Assembly (NCBI RefSeq): GCF_023273895.1
Contig: NZ_CP096883.1
Span: 4,216,001 to 4,280,000, forward strand
Direction of reading: 5' to 3'
Source: Sphingobacterium sp. PCS056
GTDB taxonomy: Bacteria > Bacteroidota > Bacteroidia > Sphingobacteriales > Sphingobacteriaceae
Length of the DNA stretch: 64,000 nt
Under the pieces are notes generated by a model. That model did no database searches. It was not told the DNA's origin and worked only from the letters and a program-made list of their open reading frames with translations. Shown here piece after piece: positions 45,964 to 54,862 of the stretch. The translations under genes and the position numbers were made by a program. Every line of letters starts with the position of its first letter. The first letter of the stretch is position 1.

Positions 45964-48270
45964 TTAGTACCGTTTCTCTTTTGATTTAATAGCATATTTC
46001 TGTCCGTCTCTACCAACAAAATAATACCATTCTCCTTCCTTTACCAACAGCGGCCATGTTTTATCTTCACCTTCATAATTTCGACGGATCTCATCATACA
46101 ACGGTTCTACCAAAATTTTACCTGACCAATCAGCCAGTCCATACTTATCGCCTTTTGCAAAAGTAAAATTCAGATATGCACCACCAACTTCGAGATCCTG
46201 ATATCCAGGACCGAGTATAATCTGACCATCACGTCTGACCATGATCTGCTGATTCAGTTTACTGAAGATCAATATGTCAGATTCTTTACCAGTGGTCAAT
46301 ACCTGTTCATATTCAAAAGGAACTACGATGTTGCCTTTTAAGTCAATCATTCCGCGCTGATATTTAAAGCCTGAGTAATTTTCTTTATCGATGATTTTTT
46401 TAGCTGCTATGGCATAACCTTCATAAAAATCATCGACTTGATCGTACTCTTCAAAGCATTTTTCATTTCCCACGGTATCGATAAAAAGATTTCCTTCTTT
46501 GGCATATATTTTTTTTAAGCCATGATAAAATCTACCATTGGGATATTTTTCATAATTGGGAAAGCGGATCAAATCGTAACTACCATCGGATGTCCAATTG
46601 GTATTGGAATACACCAATTTTCCATCCGTATCGGTTAATTCCAAAGATTTATCGTGATGTTCAACCAATAAGAAATGGTCGTTTACTAAACGTATATCTG
46701 TGACCGTATTGTCAAATGTACGGATCTTATCCTGTCCAATATGATAGATCGAAAACTGGTAGTGATAATTAGAAACTAATTTGCGGACAAGAATAAGATC
46801 CTTATTAAAGAGCGTGATTTGTTGTTCATGCGGAGAGATCAATACTTTCTTAGTCTCCAAATCAAACAATCCTATTTTTAAAGCATGATGTTCGCCCGCT
46901 TTTCCATCTGAAAATGTGATAAAACGTTGCGATATATCAAATTGATTTTCTATTCCCGATGCTGAATATTGGTAACCATCATCGAAACTATAGTGCACCG
47001 GTAAGATTTCCATTCCATTTTCATCTACGATTCCTGAGTTTTGATGAGATCCGACTAAGAAAAAAGTCTTCCCGTTATAATAGTGGAACTTGATGTTCTG
47101 ATATTTCCCCAATGGAATAATGGTTTTTCCATCCCAGTTACAGATACCTGTTTTTCCATTTTTAGTCACTTCAAAAAAATATGGAGCTTGCTCAATCTGG
47201 ACTTCATAAGCTAATCTTTGCTTGACTTGTTCCGTTATATTTGCGTCAAAAATAAGATCAGACATCCCGATCACTGGACTGGAACTGTATTTATGATTCC
47301 CATTGGCAGCTAATACGCGGATCTCCTCATAATCAAAAGGCAAAATTGTCTTATCATTGATATCAATAACGCCATAACCACTTGCTTTTTTTGCTATTCC
47401 AAGGTTTCTAATAAATGAATCCAGCTGTTCAAATTCATTTTTTATGATTACTTTTTTGGAAATTGGATCAACAACACCATAATGATTTCCCTGTTTAAAA
47501 ATCAACCATTTAGAACCGTCAATGATTTTGTAATCCGTATATCCAGAAAGCAATACGTTGCCATTGGTATCCATGAGATCAAGTTGTGTACCTTTTTTCC
47601 CCTTAATATAGGTCTGTCCATCCCCTTTGATGTACTGGAGATGACTATCATACTCGACAGGTACGATGAGCTCACCATTTATCTTGGCCAACCCACTTTT
47701 ATCGTGTGTGCGTATCTCCACAAACTCATCAGACAAGAAACTTGTTATATACTCATATTGAGGTCTTTGCAAAATTTGACCATTAAGAGCGGAAACCCAT
47801 CCCCACAGATGATCATCAGCAACACCAATAATATTTTTATTAATTACTTCAGCTTTCTGAAATTGGACCGGAACAATAATTTTCCCATTTTCATCAGCAA
47901 CTCCGGTCTTTCCATTCTTTTTTAGCACCAGGTATTTATAATCGTATTGCTTTCCCTTATGCCACTGTCCATCATAAGCTGTAGCAAGTTCGATCTCATC
48001 ATACGCTATAGGAACAATCAGATCTCCATCTTCGTGTAGCACTCCATAATAACCATCCTTAATCACAACAAACAAATCTGCCGCGTGCTCTTCTACATCA
48101 TCTATCCAATGATTGCCTGCTAAATGATAAAAAAAATCCTTCTTTTCTTTTTTAACTTTGATTAGTGGTGAAATGGACCGCTCAAAGCCCATTGATTCTA
48201 CGATCTGAACAGTTTGTGAATATCCAAAAAAAGGTAATAGCAGAAAGAATATAGGAAGAAGATGTTTCAT
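45964..48270 (-). CDS. Large WG-repeat protein, exported (paralogue of the next gene)
   Basis: 768 aa from ATG 48270, chosen because MKHLLPIFFLLLPFFGYSQ is a signal peptide; the frame is open a further 43 codons upstream, without signal-like features. Repeats such as YYGVLHEDGDLIVPIAYDEI, KTGVADENGKIIVPVQFQK, SGLAKINGELIVPVEYD and KYGLADWSGKILVEPLYDEI run to the C-terminus, where a more degenerate EWYYFVGRDGQKYAIK unit closes the chain. First gene of the two-gene WG operon. The repeats of the two proteins differ enough that the duplication is not recent. Confidence 0.85.
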   Translation of the reverse strand: MKHLLPIFFLLLPFFGYSQTVQIVESMGFERSISPLIKVKKEKKDFFYHLAGNHWIDDVEEHAADLFVVIKDGYYGVLHEDGDLIVPIAYDEIELATAYDGQWHKGKQYDYKYLVLKKNGKTGVADENGKIIVPVQFQKAEVINKNIIGVADDHLWGWVSALNGQILQRPQYEYITSFLSDEFVEIRTHDKSGLAKINGELIVPVEYDSHLQYIKGDGQTYIKGKKGTQLDLMDTNGNVLLSGYTDYKIIDGSKWLIFKQGNHYGVVDPISKKVIIKNEFEQLDSFIRNLGIAKKASGYGVIDINDKTILPFDYEEIRVLAANGNHKYSSSPVIGMSDLIFDANITEQVKQRLAYEVQIEQAPYFFEVTKNGKTGICNWDGKTIIPLGKYQNIKFHYYNGKTFFLVGSHQNSGIVDENGMEILPVHYSFDDGYQYSASGIENQFDISQRFITFSDGKAGEHHALKIGLFDLETKKVLISPHEQQITLFNKDLILVRKLVSNYHYQFSIYHIGQDKIRTFDNTVTDIRLVNDHFLLVEHHDKSLELTDTDGKLVYSNTNWTSDGSYDLIRFPNYEKYPNGRFYHGLKKIYAKEGNLFIDTVGNEKCFEEYDQVDDFYEGYAIAAKKIIDKENYSGFKYQRGMIDLKGNIVVPFEYEQVLTTGKESDILIFSKLNQQIMVRRDGQIILGPGYQDLEVGGAYLNFTFAKGDKYGLADWSGKILVEPLYDEIRRNYEGEDKTWPLLVKEGEWYYFVGRDGQKYAIKSKEKRY

Positions 48271-48780
48271 GAACCTCAAGATTTTCTCAAATATCTTAAT
48301 TATAATGTTGTGAATATCTCCCTGAATACCGCTAGTTTTAAGCTGAATATTTGATTCAATTGAATGTCTATCCGTTACTTCATGTCTTAAAGCGCTCATG
48401 TTTTCAGCAACATGTTCCTATAATCAACCCTATCATTATGCTTGGACTCCTATTATGAGCTAAAAAATAGAACATTTATTGGTCAAAATCCTCAATGGAA
48501 ATAAAAATTAGGTTTAAAAAATGAAATCCATGTTAAAATAATAAAAATAGGTGCTCACTCGTTGATTGAAAATAAATTGTTATTTTTACGTATAAGGTAC
48601 TGAACATCAATAAGGGCATCGCAAGAAATTTTCAGATACTATTTGTACGATTAGAAAGCCTTTTTAAATCTTGAATTTATATTTTAGTACAAAGCAGCAT
48701 AAAATGCTTTTGCCATTCAATCATGAACAACCTATTCTAAAAAATTTAGAATTCTTGAAAAACTTAAACTGAATTTTAAT
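48271..48780. other. Divergent intergenic region
   Basis: 510 bp, AT-rich, between the WG operon and the VOC gene. It includes a symmetrical site at 48734-48752 close to the VOC start. No complete promoter match was found, and the upstream extension of the WG frame into it is not protein-like. Confidence 0.5.
48734..48752 (+). promoter_or_regulatory. Palindromic operator candidate upstream of the VOC gene
   Basis: ATTCTAAA-AAA-TTTAGAAT: perfect 8-nt arms around a 3-nt centre, ending 28 bp before the ATG at 48781. The site and distance fit a repressor binding site; the regulator is unknown. Confidence 0.35.
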
Positions 48781-49134
48781 ATGCTACTAGAAATAAACCC
48801 AAAGTTACCCATGAGAGATAAGCAGGTAACAGTTGACTATTACATCAACAAACTCGGTTTTCAAACTTTTGGAAATGAATTTGAGGATTATTTAATGGTC
48901 TATAAGGATCAGATCGAGATTCATTTTTTTAAGTTTACAGATCTTGATCCTAAAGAAAACTATGGTCAGGTATATATTAGGACGGATGATATAGATGCTG
49001 TTTACCAGACCTTATTGGATAACCACATTGCCATCCACCCAAATGGTCATTTAGCAGTGAAGCCTTGGGGACAAAAAGAATTTTCTTTGCTCGATCCCGA
49101 TAACAATTTACTGACTTTTGGACAGCAGATTTAA
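48781..49134 (+). CDS. VOC-family protein (glyoxalase/bleomycin-resistance-like)
   Basis: 117 aa, a single vicinal-oxygen-chelate module pair: LEINPKLPMRDKQVTVDYYINKLGF (first beta-alpha unit) and YGQVYIRTDDIDAVYQTLLDNHI (second). It ends KEFSLLDPDNNLLTFGQQI, as in bleomycin-resistance-like proteins. These bind small molecules or metals as dimers. Drug binding is possible but cannot be concluded from sequence. The gene is alone, with a palindrome upstream and a hairpin downstream. Confidence 0.85.
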   Translation: MLLEINPKLPMRDKQVTVDYYINKLGFQTFGNEFEDYLMVYKDQIEIHFFKFTDLDPKENYGQVYIRTDDIDAVYQTLLDNHIAIHPNGHLAVKPWGQKEFSLLDPDNNLLTFGQQI

Positions 49135-49181
49135 CTTAATTCACATCAAGTCAATCAGATCTATTATTCTTCAAACGATAA

Positions 49182-49223
49182 TATACCAGTCAGCATAAAT
49201 AAAATTAAATACTGACTGGTATA
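49182..49223. terminator. Bidirectional hairpin between convergent genes
   Basis: Perfect 12-bp arms TATACCAGTCAG and CTGACTGGTATA around an 18-nt AT-rich loop, in the 98 bp between the VOC gene stop and the stop of the small gene on the other strand. There is no clear T-run; it probably acts as a shared terminator or 3' stabiliser. Confidence 0.6.
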
Positions 49224-49232
49224 AGTTTGTGA

Positions 49233-49466
49233 TTAATCTTCGTGGTCTTCTCCCACTAGTGAAAACTTGATTGACTTTTGAGGATAATCATCAAAACTTT
49301 TTCTACTGGAATTACCAATTATTTTTTTTAGACTAACTTTATCTCCTAATCTAAACTGATCTTCTACCAATTGATAGTCCAATAAATATGGTCCACAATA
49401 GTAATTACCTTTTTCGTCTTGCTCGATTATTCCTTGATATAGCCCTTTTTTTGTTTCTCTTGGCAT
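49233..49466 (-). CDS. Small hypothetical protein, 77 aa
   Basis: From ATG 49466: MPRETKKGLYQGIIEQDEKG, then YYCGPYLLDYQLVEDQFRLGDKVSLKKIIG and an acidic C-terminal end SLVGEDHED. A frame extension to a TTG at 49487 overlaps the -7 promoter element and is rejected. The pattern suggests a small beta-barrel (OB- or SH3-like, inference), and the protein is cytoplasmic. No family recognised. Confidence 0.6.
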   Translation of the reverse strand: MPRETKKGLYQGIIEQDEKGNYYCGPYLLDYQLVEDQFRLGDKVSLKKIIGNSSRKSFDDYPQKSIKFSLVGEDHED

Positions 49467-49484
49467 GTTATTATATTTATGGGA

Positions 49485-49516
49485 CAAAGATACAAAGACT
49501 AAAACAATTTAGACAA
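49485..49516 (-). promoter_or_regulatory. Promoter of the 77-aa hypothetical gene
   Basis: On the minus strand TTG (49516-49514), 21 nt, TATCTTTG (49492-49485), full consensus match. The leader before ATG 49466 is about 13 nt. Confidence 0.6.
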
Positions 49517-49683
49517 TTAACGTAAAAGATAATGATAAAAGAGATAACTGGATCGTAAAACCAAAGTATTAGCGGGATGTGCTCTATTATGAACTTCACG
49601 CTCCAGGTGTACGAACCCATCCATTAGTATACAGATCATCAACGCATGAAGCTTAATCAACATGAAGCTGCCTCCAATTGCTT

Positions 49684-50517
49684 TTAAGAAAGGGATGCTT
49701 CCCTATATTTTTTTAGACTAATACCATGATGACGCTTAAAGAACTTATTGATATGACTTTCATCAGCAAATCCAAATTCATCTGCGATTTCATGCACTCT
49801 TTTATCACTAAACCGCAATCGATGTTCGATCAAGCGAATCCGATAGGAAGAGATATACTGCTGTATAGACTCGTTGCATTCTTTGCGGAAATAGCTGCTT
49901 AGATAGGTTGGCGAAAATCCAAATTTCGCAGCAATTACAGCGATGGTAAGGAGCTCGGGCTGTCGTATGTATGCTTGGATATAATCTAATATCTGTAGCG
50001 TACGCCTATCCGCATTAGGAGTAAGTTGCTGAGGTTTATTGATGGCTATATTTCGCGCTGCGATAACGATAATAGCATTGACCAGATGTCTGGTCAAATC
50101 TTCATTGTAAAGGGATTGATGACTGCATGCCTGTTGTAAACTCTGAATCAACGAATTGACCATATGTTTATCATCATTATTGACTAAAATAGAACCTGAT
50201 AAATGAGAAGCATAATACAAAAGACATTCGATGTGATCGATGCTTTTCCATTGATATTCTTTTATATAACTTTCTCCAAAACGTACGACCATAAACTCAT
50301 TATTTCCCTCCAAATCAAACCCATGGCAATCATCTGGTGTAATAAGAAATAAGTCTCCCGGAAAATAGTCAAATTTATTCCCATTGACAATGTGCTTTCC
50401 TTTACCAGAAATAACATACACCAGCTCAAAGAAATTAAATTGTCTGTCACGAATCGGACATACCGTTACGTTTTCATAAAAGACTTCAAGGGATTGATAG
50501 ATATTTTCTTTTGCCAT
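49684..50517 (-). CDS. AraC-family transcriptional regulator
   Basis: 277 aa from ATG 50517 (MAKENIYQSLEVFYEN); eight more codons are open upstream but pass through the promoter. A cupin-like effector domain (about 10-140, VISGKGKHIVNGNKFDYFPGDLFLITPDDCHGF) is followed by the HTH_18 domain (about 180-275, TIAVIAAKFGFSPTYLSSYFRKECNESIQQYISSYRIRLIEHRL and IADEFGFADESHINKFFKRHHGISLKKYR). It is divergent from a quinone-reductase/hydrolase/reductase operon with 83 bp between starts, the usual arrangement for a regulator controlling its neighbour (inference). The effector is unknown. Confidence 0.92.
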   Translation of the reverse strand: MAKENIYQSLEVFYENVTVCPIRDRQFNFFELVYVISGKGKHIVNGNKFDYFPGDLFLITPDDCHGFDLEGNNEFMVVRFGESYIKEYQWKSIDHIECLLYYASHLSGSILVNNDDKHMVNSLIQSLQQACSHQSLYNEDLTRHLVNAIIVIAARNIAINKPQQLTPNADRRTLQILDYIQAYIRQPELLTIAVIAAKFGFSPTYLSSYFRKECNESIQQYISSYRIRLIEHRLRFSDKRVHEIADEFGFADESHINKFFKRHHGISLKKYREASLS

Positions 50518-50521
50518 AATG

Positions 50522-50529
50522 CAAAGATA
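50522..50529 (-). promoter_or_regulatory. -7 element of the AraC-family regulator gene
   Basis: TATCTTTG on the minus strand, 4 bp before ATG 50517. Transcription would begin at or near the start codon, giving a very short or leaderless message, which is seen in Bacteroidota. No strong -33 element. Confidence 0.45.
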
Positions 50530-50575
50530 CCCAAATAACACTTAAATATACCTGTTTTCATCCATTTTTTCAGTC

Positions 50576-50583
50576 TATTTTTG
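50576..50583 (+). promoter_or_regulatory. -7 element of the quinone-reductase operon
   Basis: TATTTTTG, full match to TAnnTTTG, 17 bp before ATG 50601. The -33 side has only TTTTC 17 nt upstream. With the opposite element at 50522-50529 it forms a compact divergent control region. Confidence 0.4.
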
Positions 50584-50600
50584 TTGTTCAAGAATAATAT

Positions 50601-51548
50601 ATGAAAGCAATTGTATTGGAAAAATTTGGTGGTGTTGAACATCTTATTGAAAAGAATATTGAAAAACCTTACATCAGACCGGATGAGGTGCTGATCCAGG
50701 TGAAGGCGATCGGTATCAATCCTGTCGATGTTAAAGTTAGAAGTTATGATGCTCCGCTTGCTGACATGTTATCACAATATGATCCTCTAATTTTAGGTTG
50801 GGATATTTCGGGAGTCATTGTTGAAATTGGAAATGCGGTTACCAATTTTCAAATTGGAGATGAAGTTTTTGGTCTGATCAACTTTGTCGGTCATGGCAGA
50901 GGGTATGCGGAATATGTAGCGGCTCCCAAAGGGCATCTTGCACGAAAACCGCAACAAATCAGTCATATTGAAGCTGCTGCAACCCCTTTAGCTGCATTGA
51001 CAGCTTGGCAAGCATTTCATTCCTACGGAAAACTAAGGCCCCATGACCGGGTTCTTATACATGCCGCATCAGGTGGTGTAGGTCATTTTGCTGTACAGAT
51101 CGCAAAATATCTCCAAGCTTACGTCATCACAACTTCATCGGCATCTAACCGAGATTTTATCATCCAATTGGGAGCAGATGAACATATTGATTACCAAAAA
51201 ACGGCTTTTGAAGAAGTTCTTTCGGATATTGACTTTGTACTCGAATCGGTCGGTGGCTCAAATTTTCAAAAATCAGTACACGTATTGAAACCTTTCGGTT
51301 CCATTGTCACCCTGCCCTCTGGACATAGTAAAGATGATGAATTAAAGGCGCAGGAAAAACAGCTTCATGCTTGTTATTTTATGTCCGTCTACAGTAGCAG
51401 TGCGGAGATGCAAAAGATCGCTGACTTATTGGAATCGGGAATACTAAAACCTCATATTGCTCACGTATTCAATTTTGATGAAATGGCAAAAGCACATGTA
51501 CAAATTGAAACTGGGAGAACTGTAGGAAAAGTCGTTGTAACCTTATAA
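50601..51548 (+). CDS. NADPH:quinone reductase-like MDR oxidoreductase (no zinc)
   Basis: 315 aa, medium-chain dehydrogenase/reductase of the zeta-crystallin/quinone reductase type. GroES-like N-terminal domain with GINPVDVKVRSYDAPL and GWDISGVIVEIGNAVTNFQIGDEVFGL; Rossmann domain with ALTAWQAF and the nucleotide loop HAASGGVGHFAVQIAKYL. The Cys/His zinc ligands of alcohol dehydrogenases are absent. It is first in a three-gene operon (11 bp to the hydrolase). It probably reduces quinones or enones with NADPH in detoxification (inference). Confidence 0.9.
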   Translation: MKAIVLEKFGGVEHLIEKNIEKPYIRPDEVLIQVKAIGINPVDVKVRSYDAPLADMLSQYDPLILGWDISGVIVEIGNAVTNFQIGDEVFGLINFVGHGRGYAEYVAAPKGHLARKPQQISHIEAAATPLAALTAWQAFHSYGKLRPHDRVLIHAASGGVGHFAVQIAKYLQAYVITTSSASNRDFIIQLGADEHIDYQKTAFEEVLSDIDFVLESVGGSNFQKSVHVLKPFGSIVTLPSGHSKDDELKAQEKQLHACYFMSVYSSSAEMQKIADLLESGILKPHIAHVFNFDEMAKAHVQIETGRTVGKVVVTL

Positions 51549-51559
51549 TAGCAAGAGGA

Positions 51560-52510
51560 ATGAACACAATAGATCAGGAGCTTTTAGCCGCAATTTCGCG
51601 TAGTGCTTATGGTGAGATTGATTATGAAACTTTACTGCAACATAATCCGCAAAAAATTAGAGAACAAGAAATGCGCGTGTCTCTCTTGGAAGCAGATACC
51701 ATTATCCCGCCCCAACTGGACATTCAAAACAGGTATATACCGTCTTCTGACAAAGGTAGAAATATCCGTTTACGAACTTACAGATCGAAGGAGAAAAGCA
51801 ATCTACCGATCTTACTATATTTTCATGGTGGTGCTTTTATCTATGGAACTCCCGAACAGTATGATTTTATATTCTTTCGACTGGCTTCGGATCTGGACTT
51901 AATGATTGTTTCTGTCGATTATCGATTAGCTCCCGAACACCCATTTCCTGCGGCTATGGAAGACGGATATGATAGTTTAAAATGGCTCGTTCACCACGCT
52001 TCTCAACTTGGTGGAGATCCGAATCGTGTCCTCATTGGAGGCAGCAGTGCTGGAGCCACAATTGCGGCCTCCATCACCCATTTGGCACGGGATAAACAAG
52101 AAATAAAAATCAGACATCAGCTTTTACTTTATCCTGCGATGAGTCATTTGCTCAACACAGCTTCAATGGAATCATTGGCGGATGCACCTATGCAAACCAA
52201 AAATGCCGCGAAATGGATGTGGAAACATTATCTACCCCATATGGATCAACGGCCTGCCTATGCGGTGCCGCTACTTGAAGAAAATTTCAATCAACTGCCC
52301 GATGCTACGGTAGTGGTCTGCGAATTTGATCCGCTTAAAGATGAGGGGAAAATGTATGCCGAGAAATTACGACAAGCAGCTGTATCGACGGAGCTTATCG
52401 AAATACAAGGAGCGGTGCACGCGTTTGATTTTTTCGAGAGTTCGCTATCAGATGCATTTTATGACCGATTATTGAATGTATTAACAAAAACAGTAAATCA
52501 AGATAAATGA
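51560..52510 (+). CDS. Alpha/beta hydrolase of the hormone-sensitive-lipase family
   Basis: 316 aa. Oxyanion motif FHGGAF and nucleophile elbow GGSSAGA are the HSL (family IV) esterase marks. Asp in VCEFDPLKDEG and His in GAVHAFDFF complete the triad. Intervening DYRLAPEHPFPAAMEDG is highly conserved in the family. No signal peptide, so cytoplasmic. It is 11 bp after the quinone reductase gene and its stop overlaps the next start (ATGA). It may hydrolyse small esters or lactones handled by the same pathway; the substrate is not predictable. Confidence 0.9.
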   Translation: MNTIDQELLAAISRSAYGEIDYETLLQHNPQKIREQEMRVSLLEADTIIPPQLDIQNRYIPSSDKGRNIRLRTYRSKEKSNLPILLYFHGGAFIYGTPEQYDFIFFRLASDLDLMIVSVDYRLAPEHPFPAAMEDGYDSLKWLVHHASQLGGDPNRVLIGGSSAGATIAASITHLARDKQEIKIRHQLLLYPAMSHLLNTASMESLADAPMQTKNAAKWMWKHYLPHMDQRPAYAVPLLEENFNQLPDATVVVCEFDPLKDEGKMYAEKLRQAAVSTELIEIQGAVHAFDFFESSLSDAFYDRLLNVLTKTVNQDK

Positions 52511-53118
52511 AAAAAATAATAGTAGTCAATGGACATCCGGACAGAGAAAGTTTTAACAGTGCTATTGCTCAAACCTATATCCAATCGGCACAAGAAGCTG
52601 GCGCTGAAGTTCGATACCTCGCCATAGGGGAATTGGATTTCAATCCAAACTTGCAATTTGGTTATCGGAAAAGGATGGAATTGGAACCTGATTTGGTAAA
52701 AGCTCTTGAAGATATCCACTGGAGTAATCATCAAGTATGGATACATCCCATGTGGTGGCTGGGGATGCCGGCTATTATGAAGGGCTTCTTTGACAGAGCA
52801 TTTCTTCCTGGCCTTACTTTTAAAAGCAACAAAAATGGAATCAGCGAAGGATTATTACAGAACAAGACAGGAAGAATCATCACCACAGCAGGTGATGTAT
52901 CTCTGGATAGTTATGAAAAAAATTATGGTTCGAGTGGACTTATTCAGTTGAAAACAGGAATTTTGGAATACTGTGGAATATCTGATATAGAAAATAATTT
53001 TATTGGACCTCTGTATGAACTGGATGAAAATGATCACCTCAACTGGCTCATCAAGATCGCTAATTTGGCGAAGATGGATACTGAAAATAAGGCAGCTGAA
53101 AACCTTTATTATAGTTAA
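52507..53118 (+). CDS. NAD(P)H oxidoreductase of the MdaB/YwrO flavodoxin-fold family
   Basis: 203 aa. The N-terminal KKIIVVNGHPDRESFNSAIAQTY is the FMN/FAD-phosphate-binding start of the DT-diaphorase/MdaB family. The flavin-side segment HPMWWLGMPAIMKGFFDRAFLPGLTF is also present. It catalyses two-electron reduction of quinones or similar compounds. The start ATG overlaps the stop of the hydrolase gene by 4 bp, so it is translationally coupled. With the first operon gene it makes a pair of quinone-reducing enzymes under one AraC-type regulator. Confidence 0.9.
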   Translation: MKKIIVVNGHPDRESFNSAIAQTYIQSAQEAGAEVRYLAIGELDFNPNLQFGYRKRMELEPDLVKALEDIHWSNHQVWIHPMWWLGMPAIMKGFFDRAFLPGLTFKSNKNGISEGLLQNKTGRIITTAGDVSLDSYEKNYGSSGLIQLKTGILEYCGISDIENNFIGPLYELDENDHLNWLIKIANLAKMDTENKAAENLYYS

Positions 53119-53137
53119 GTGGAAGGAGTTGACGCTC

Positions 53138-53908
53138 CTATCCACCATATATGGCTATCCCCTTTTCTTGTAAGACAAGTCCTTTCCAGGCAAATAATTT
53201 ATATTGTTTTGAATCCCAATTGCCTTCACTTGATTTTTCTAGTACAATTCCCTTATCGGAATCTGGTAAAAAAATTTCGGCTTTCGAGTTGTCCGCACTG
53301 AAAATGATATAGGTTGGATTTCCTTCTACTCGAGCGCCATCTTTTAAAGGATTTAGTTTAGTTTTAAACGAAGCCAAGGTTAAACAGTTTTGCTCTAGTG
53401 TAGAATATACTTTTCCATCTTTATACAAGCAAGCATTTTTCTGCTCATCGCAATCCGTTTTAACCAATGGCATATCGGAAGAAAATGTTAAACTGTTGAC
53501 ATCCTTAAAGGTGGTACCATCTGCATTCATATCTCCGTAACCTTCCATAAGCGTATCTTTTTGGACTTGAAATGCTACTTGTCTAACCGACTCTAATCCT
53601 TCGGATTGAAAGGTATAATTTGCAACCAACACCCCGTCTTTCACTTGACCAATAAAAGTTCCTGTATTCTTGTCCTTTTCAGCAAAAGCATAGCTTAAAT
53701 TTCCTTTCACTTCTGCTCCACTTTCAGTAATTTCTAAGGAAACTTTATTTTTGCCATCATTAAAGACATAGCATCCTAAATCAAGTGCCGTACTGGTTTG
53801 CTGTGGCACCTCAGATTTAACCTCATGAGCATCAGCTTTTTTCGCATCTTTATTTCTACAGCTTAGCATGGCGAATACGACACAGGATAATATAATCAGC
53901 TTTTTCAT
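53138..53908 (-). CDS. Lipoprotein of unknown function
   Basis: 256 aa. Lipobox FAMLSCRNK (Cys at about residue 17), then a charged linker. The first module has beta-strand repeats of the type seen in lipocalin-like lipoproteins: YVFNDGKNKVSLEITESGAEVKGNLSYAFAEKDKNTGTFIGQVKDG (about 48-93). The second half (about 150-256) has paired Cys in KTDCDEQKNACLY and GNPTYIIFSADNSKAEIFLPDS, which resembles small inhibitor-like or DUF-type lipid-anchored domains. No catalytic motif. It is convergent with the oxidoreductase operon, 19 bp between stops. Confidence 0.7.
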   Translation of the reverse strand: MKKLIILSCVVFAMLSCRNKDAKKADAHEVKSEVPQQTSTALDLGCYVFNDGKNKVSLEITESGAEVKGNLSYAFAEKDKNTGTFIGQVKDGVLVANYTFQSEGLESVRQVAFQVQKDTLMEGYGDMNADGTTFKDVNSLTFSSDMPLVKTDCDEQKNACLYKDGKVYSTLEQNCLTLASFKTKLNPLKDGARVEGNPTYIIFSADNSKAEIFLPDSDKGIVLEKSSEGNWDSKQYKLFAWKGLVLQEKGIAIYGG

Positions 53909-54205
53909 ATTTTTCTATTTTTAATATTTTTATTGCTTTCTCTAAATTTAATTTTAATTTCTGACATCTTAGATGTTAAGTGTTTTTTTAGAAATTATTA
54001 ACATGCTGTTTTTCCAAAATTGTTCTGAAGAATCGTTTAAAAATCAATGACACTTTCCATGAACGGCCTATTCAATTGATAAAAGACAAAATGAATTTCG
54101 ATCATTGTCCCCTACTCACCGCATGCCTACTCTGTAACAAGCTATTAAGCCTTTTCGACAAACAAATAAGTACAAGAGCGAAAAATGTGGTGATAAACAT
54201 CAAAA

Positions 54206-54862
54206 TTAAAACGTTGCAACAGTTGTAACTCGATTTGCTGTTATGGCAAATACCTCCTGCCCTGTTTTAGCTTGAATTAAATATAATCCGGTAAACAAAC
54301 TAAAGGCGGGCAATAAAGCGCTGGAGTCGTCAAAAACAAAGCAAGGTAATTTTAACCGTTGTCTTGCTGGCCCCTTCAATAATATGCCGGGGTGTATATG
54401 TCCCGAAAAAATATATTTACCGTGATCAGGTGCATCTTTTCGCTCATGTACAAAGCAGAAATCACCAATTTCATAGTAGGTTGAAAAAAGGTTAATCGCT
54501 AATTGTTCATAAAAAATCCCCGCCAACTTATCATGATTGCCTTTCACCAAAATAATTTCCAATGTTTTATTTGCTGTCCTCCATATCCGAAATTCCTCTA
54601 AATCCATATTATGATGATGATGAAACATATCACCAGTTACCAATAACGTTTTTGGATTGTACATCGCTACCAGATGATCAAGACGCATTATATCGGTTTC
54701 GGATACTTGTTTAGGAATTTGCAGGCCCTCTTTCCTAAAATGTCCCGACTTACCCAAATGAAAATCACTAATAACAAGCAACTGATAATAAGGAATATAT
54801 AACGCCCTTTCCTGATCAAGTATGAGCTCAATTCCTCTTTTTATAATGCGAATCATCTTCAT
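54206..54862 (-). CDS. pdeM: Ligase-associated DNA damage response endonuclease PdeM (metallophosphoesterase)
   Basis: 218 aa, calcineurin-like phosphoesterase. Metal-binding motifs appear in order: SDFHLGKSGHFR (DxH), TGDMFHHHHN (GDxxH), VKGNHDKLAG (GNHD), and FSGHIHPG (GHxH). In Bacteroidota and proteobacteria this protein is encoded with an Lhr-like helicase, an ATP-dependent ligase and an MBL exonuclease, all present here. Its start overlaps the helicase frame by 35 bp (29 bp if the second Met is used), so it is the last, coupled gene of that operon. The role is nucleolytic processing of damaged DNA; the exact substrate is not established. Confidence 0.92.
   Translation of the reverse strand: MKMIRIIKRGIELILDQERALYIPYYQLLVISDFHLGKSGHFRKEGLQIPKQVSETDIMRLDHLVAMYNPKTLLVTGDMFHHHHNMDLEEFRIWRTANKTLEIILVKGNHDKLAGIFYEQLAINLFSTYYEIGDFCFVHERKDAPDHGKYIFSGHIHPGILLKGPARQRLKLPCFVFDDSSALLPAFSLFTGLYLIQAKTGQEVFAITANRVTTVATF

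Noticed and set aside
48271..48399. N-terminal extension of the WG-repeat protein by 43 residues
   Set aside because: It would bury the signal peptide; the ATG at 48270 gives a standard export signal.
53964..53976. Inverted repeat ACATCT-T-AGATGT upstream of a lipoprotein gene
   Set aside because: Only 6-bp arms in AT-rich DNA; likely chance and no promoter to pair it with.
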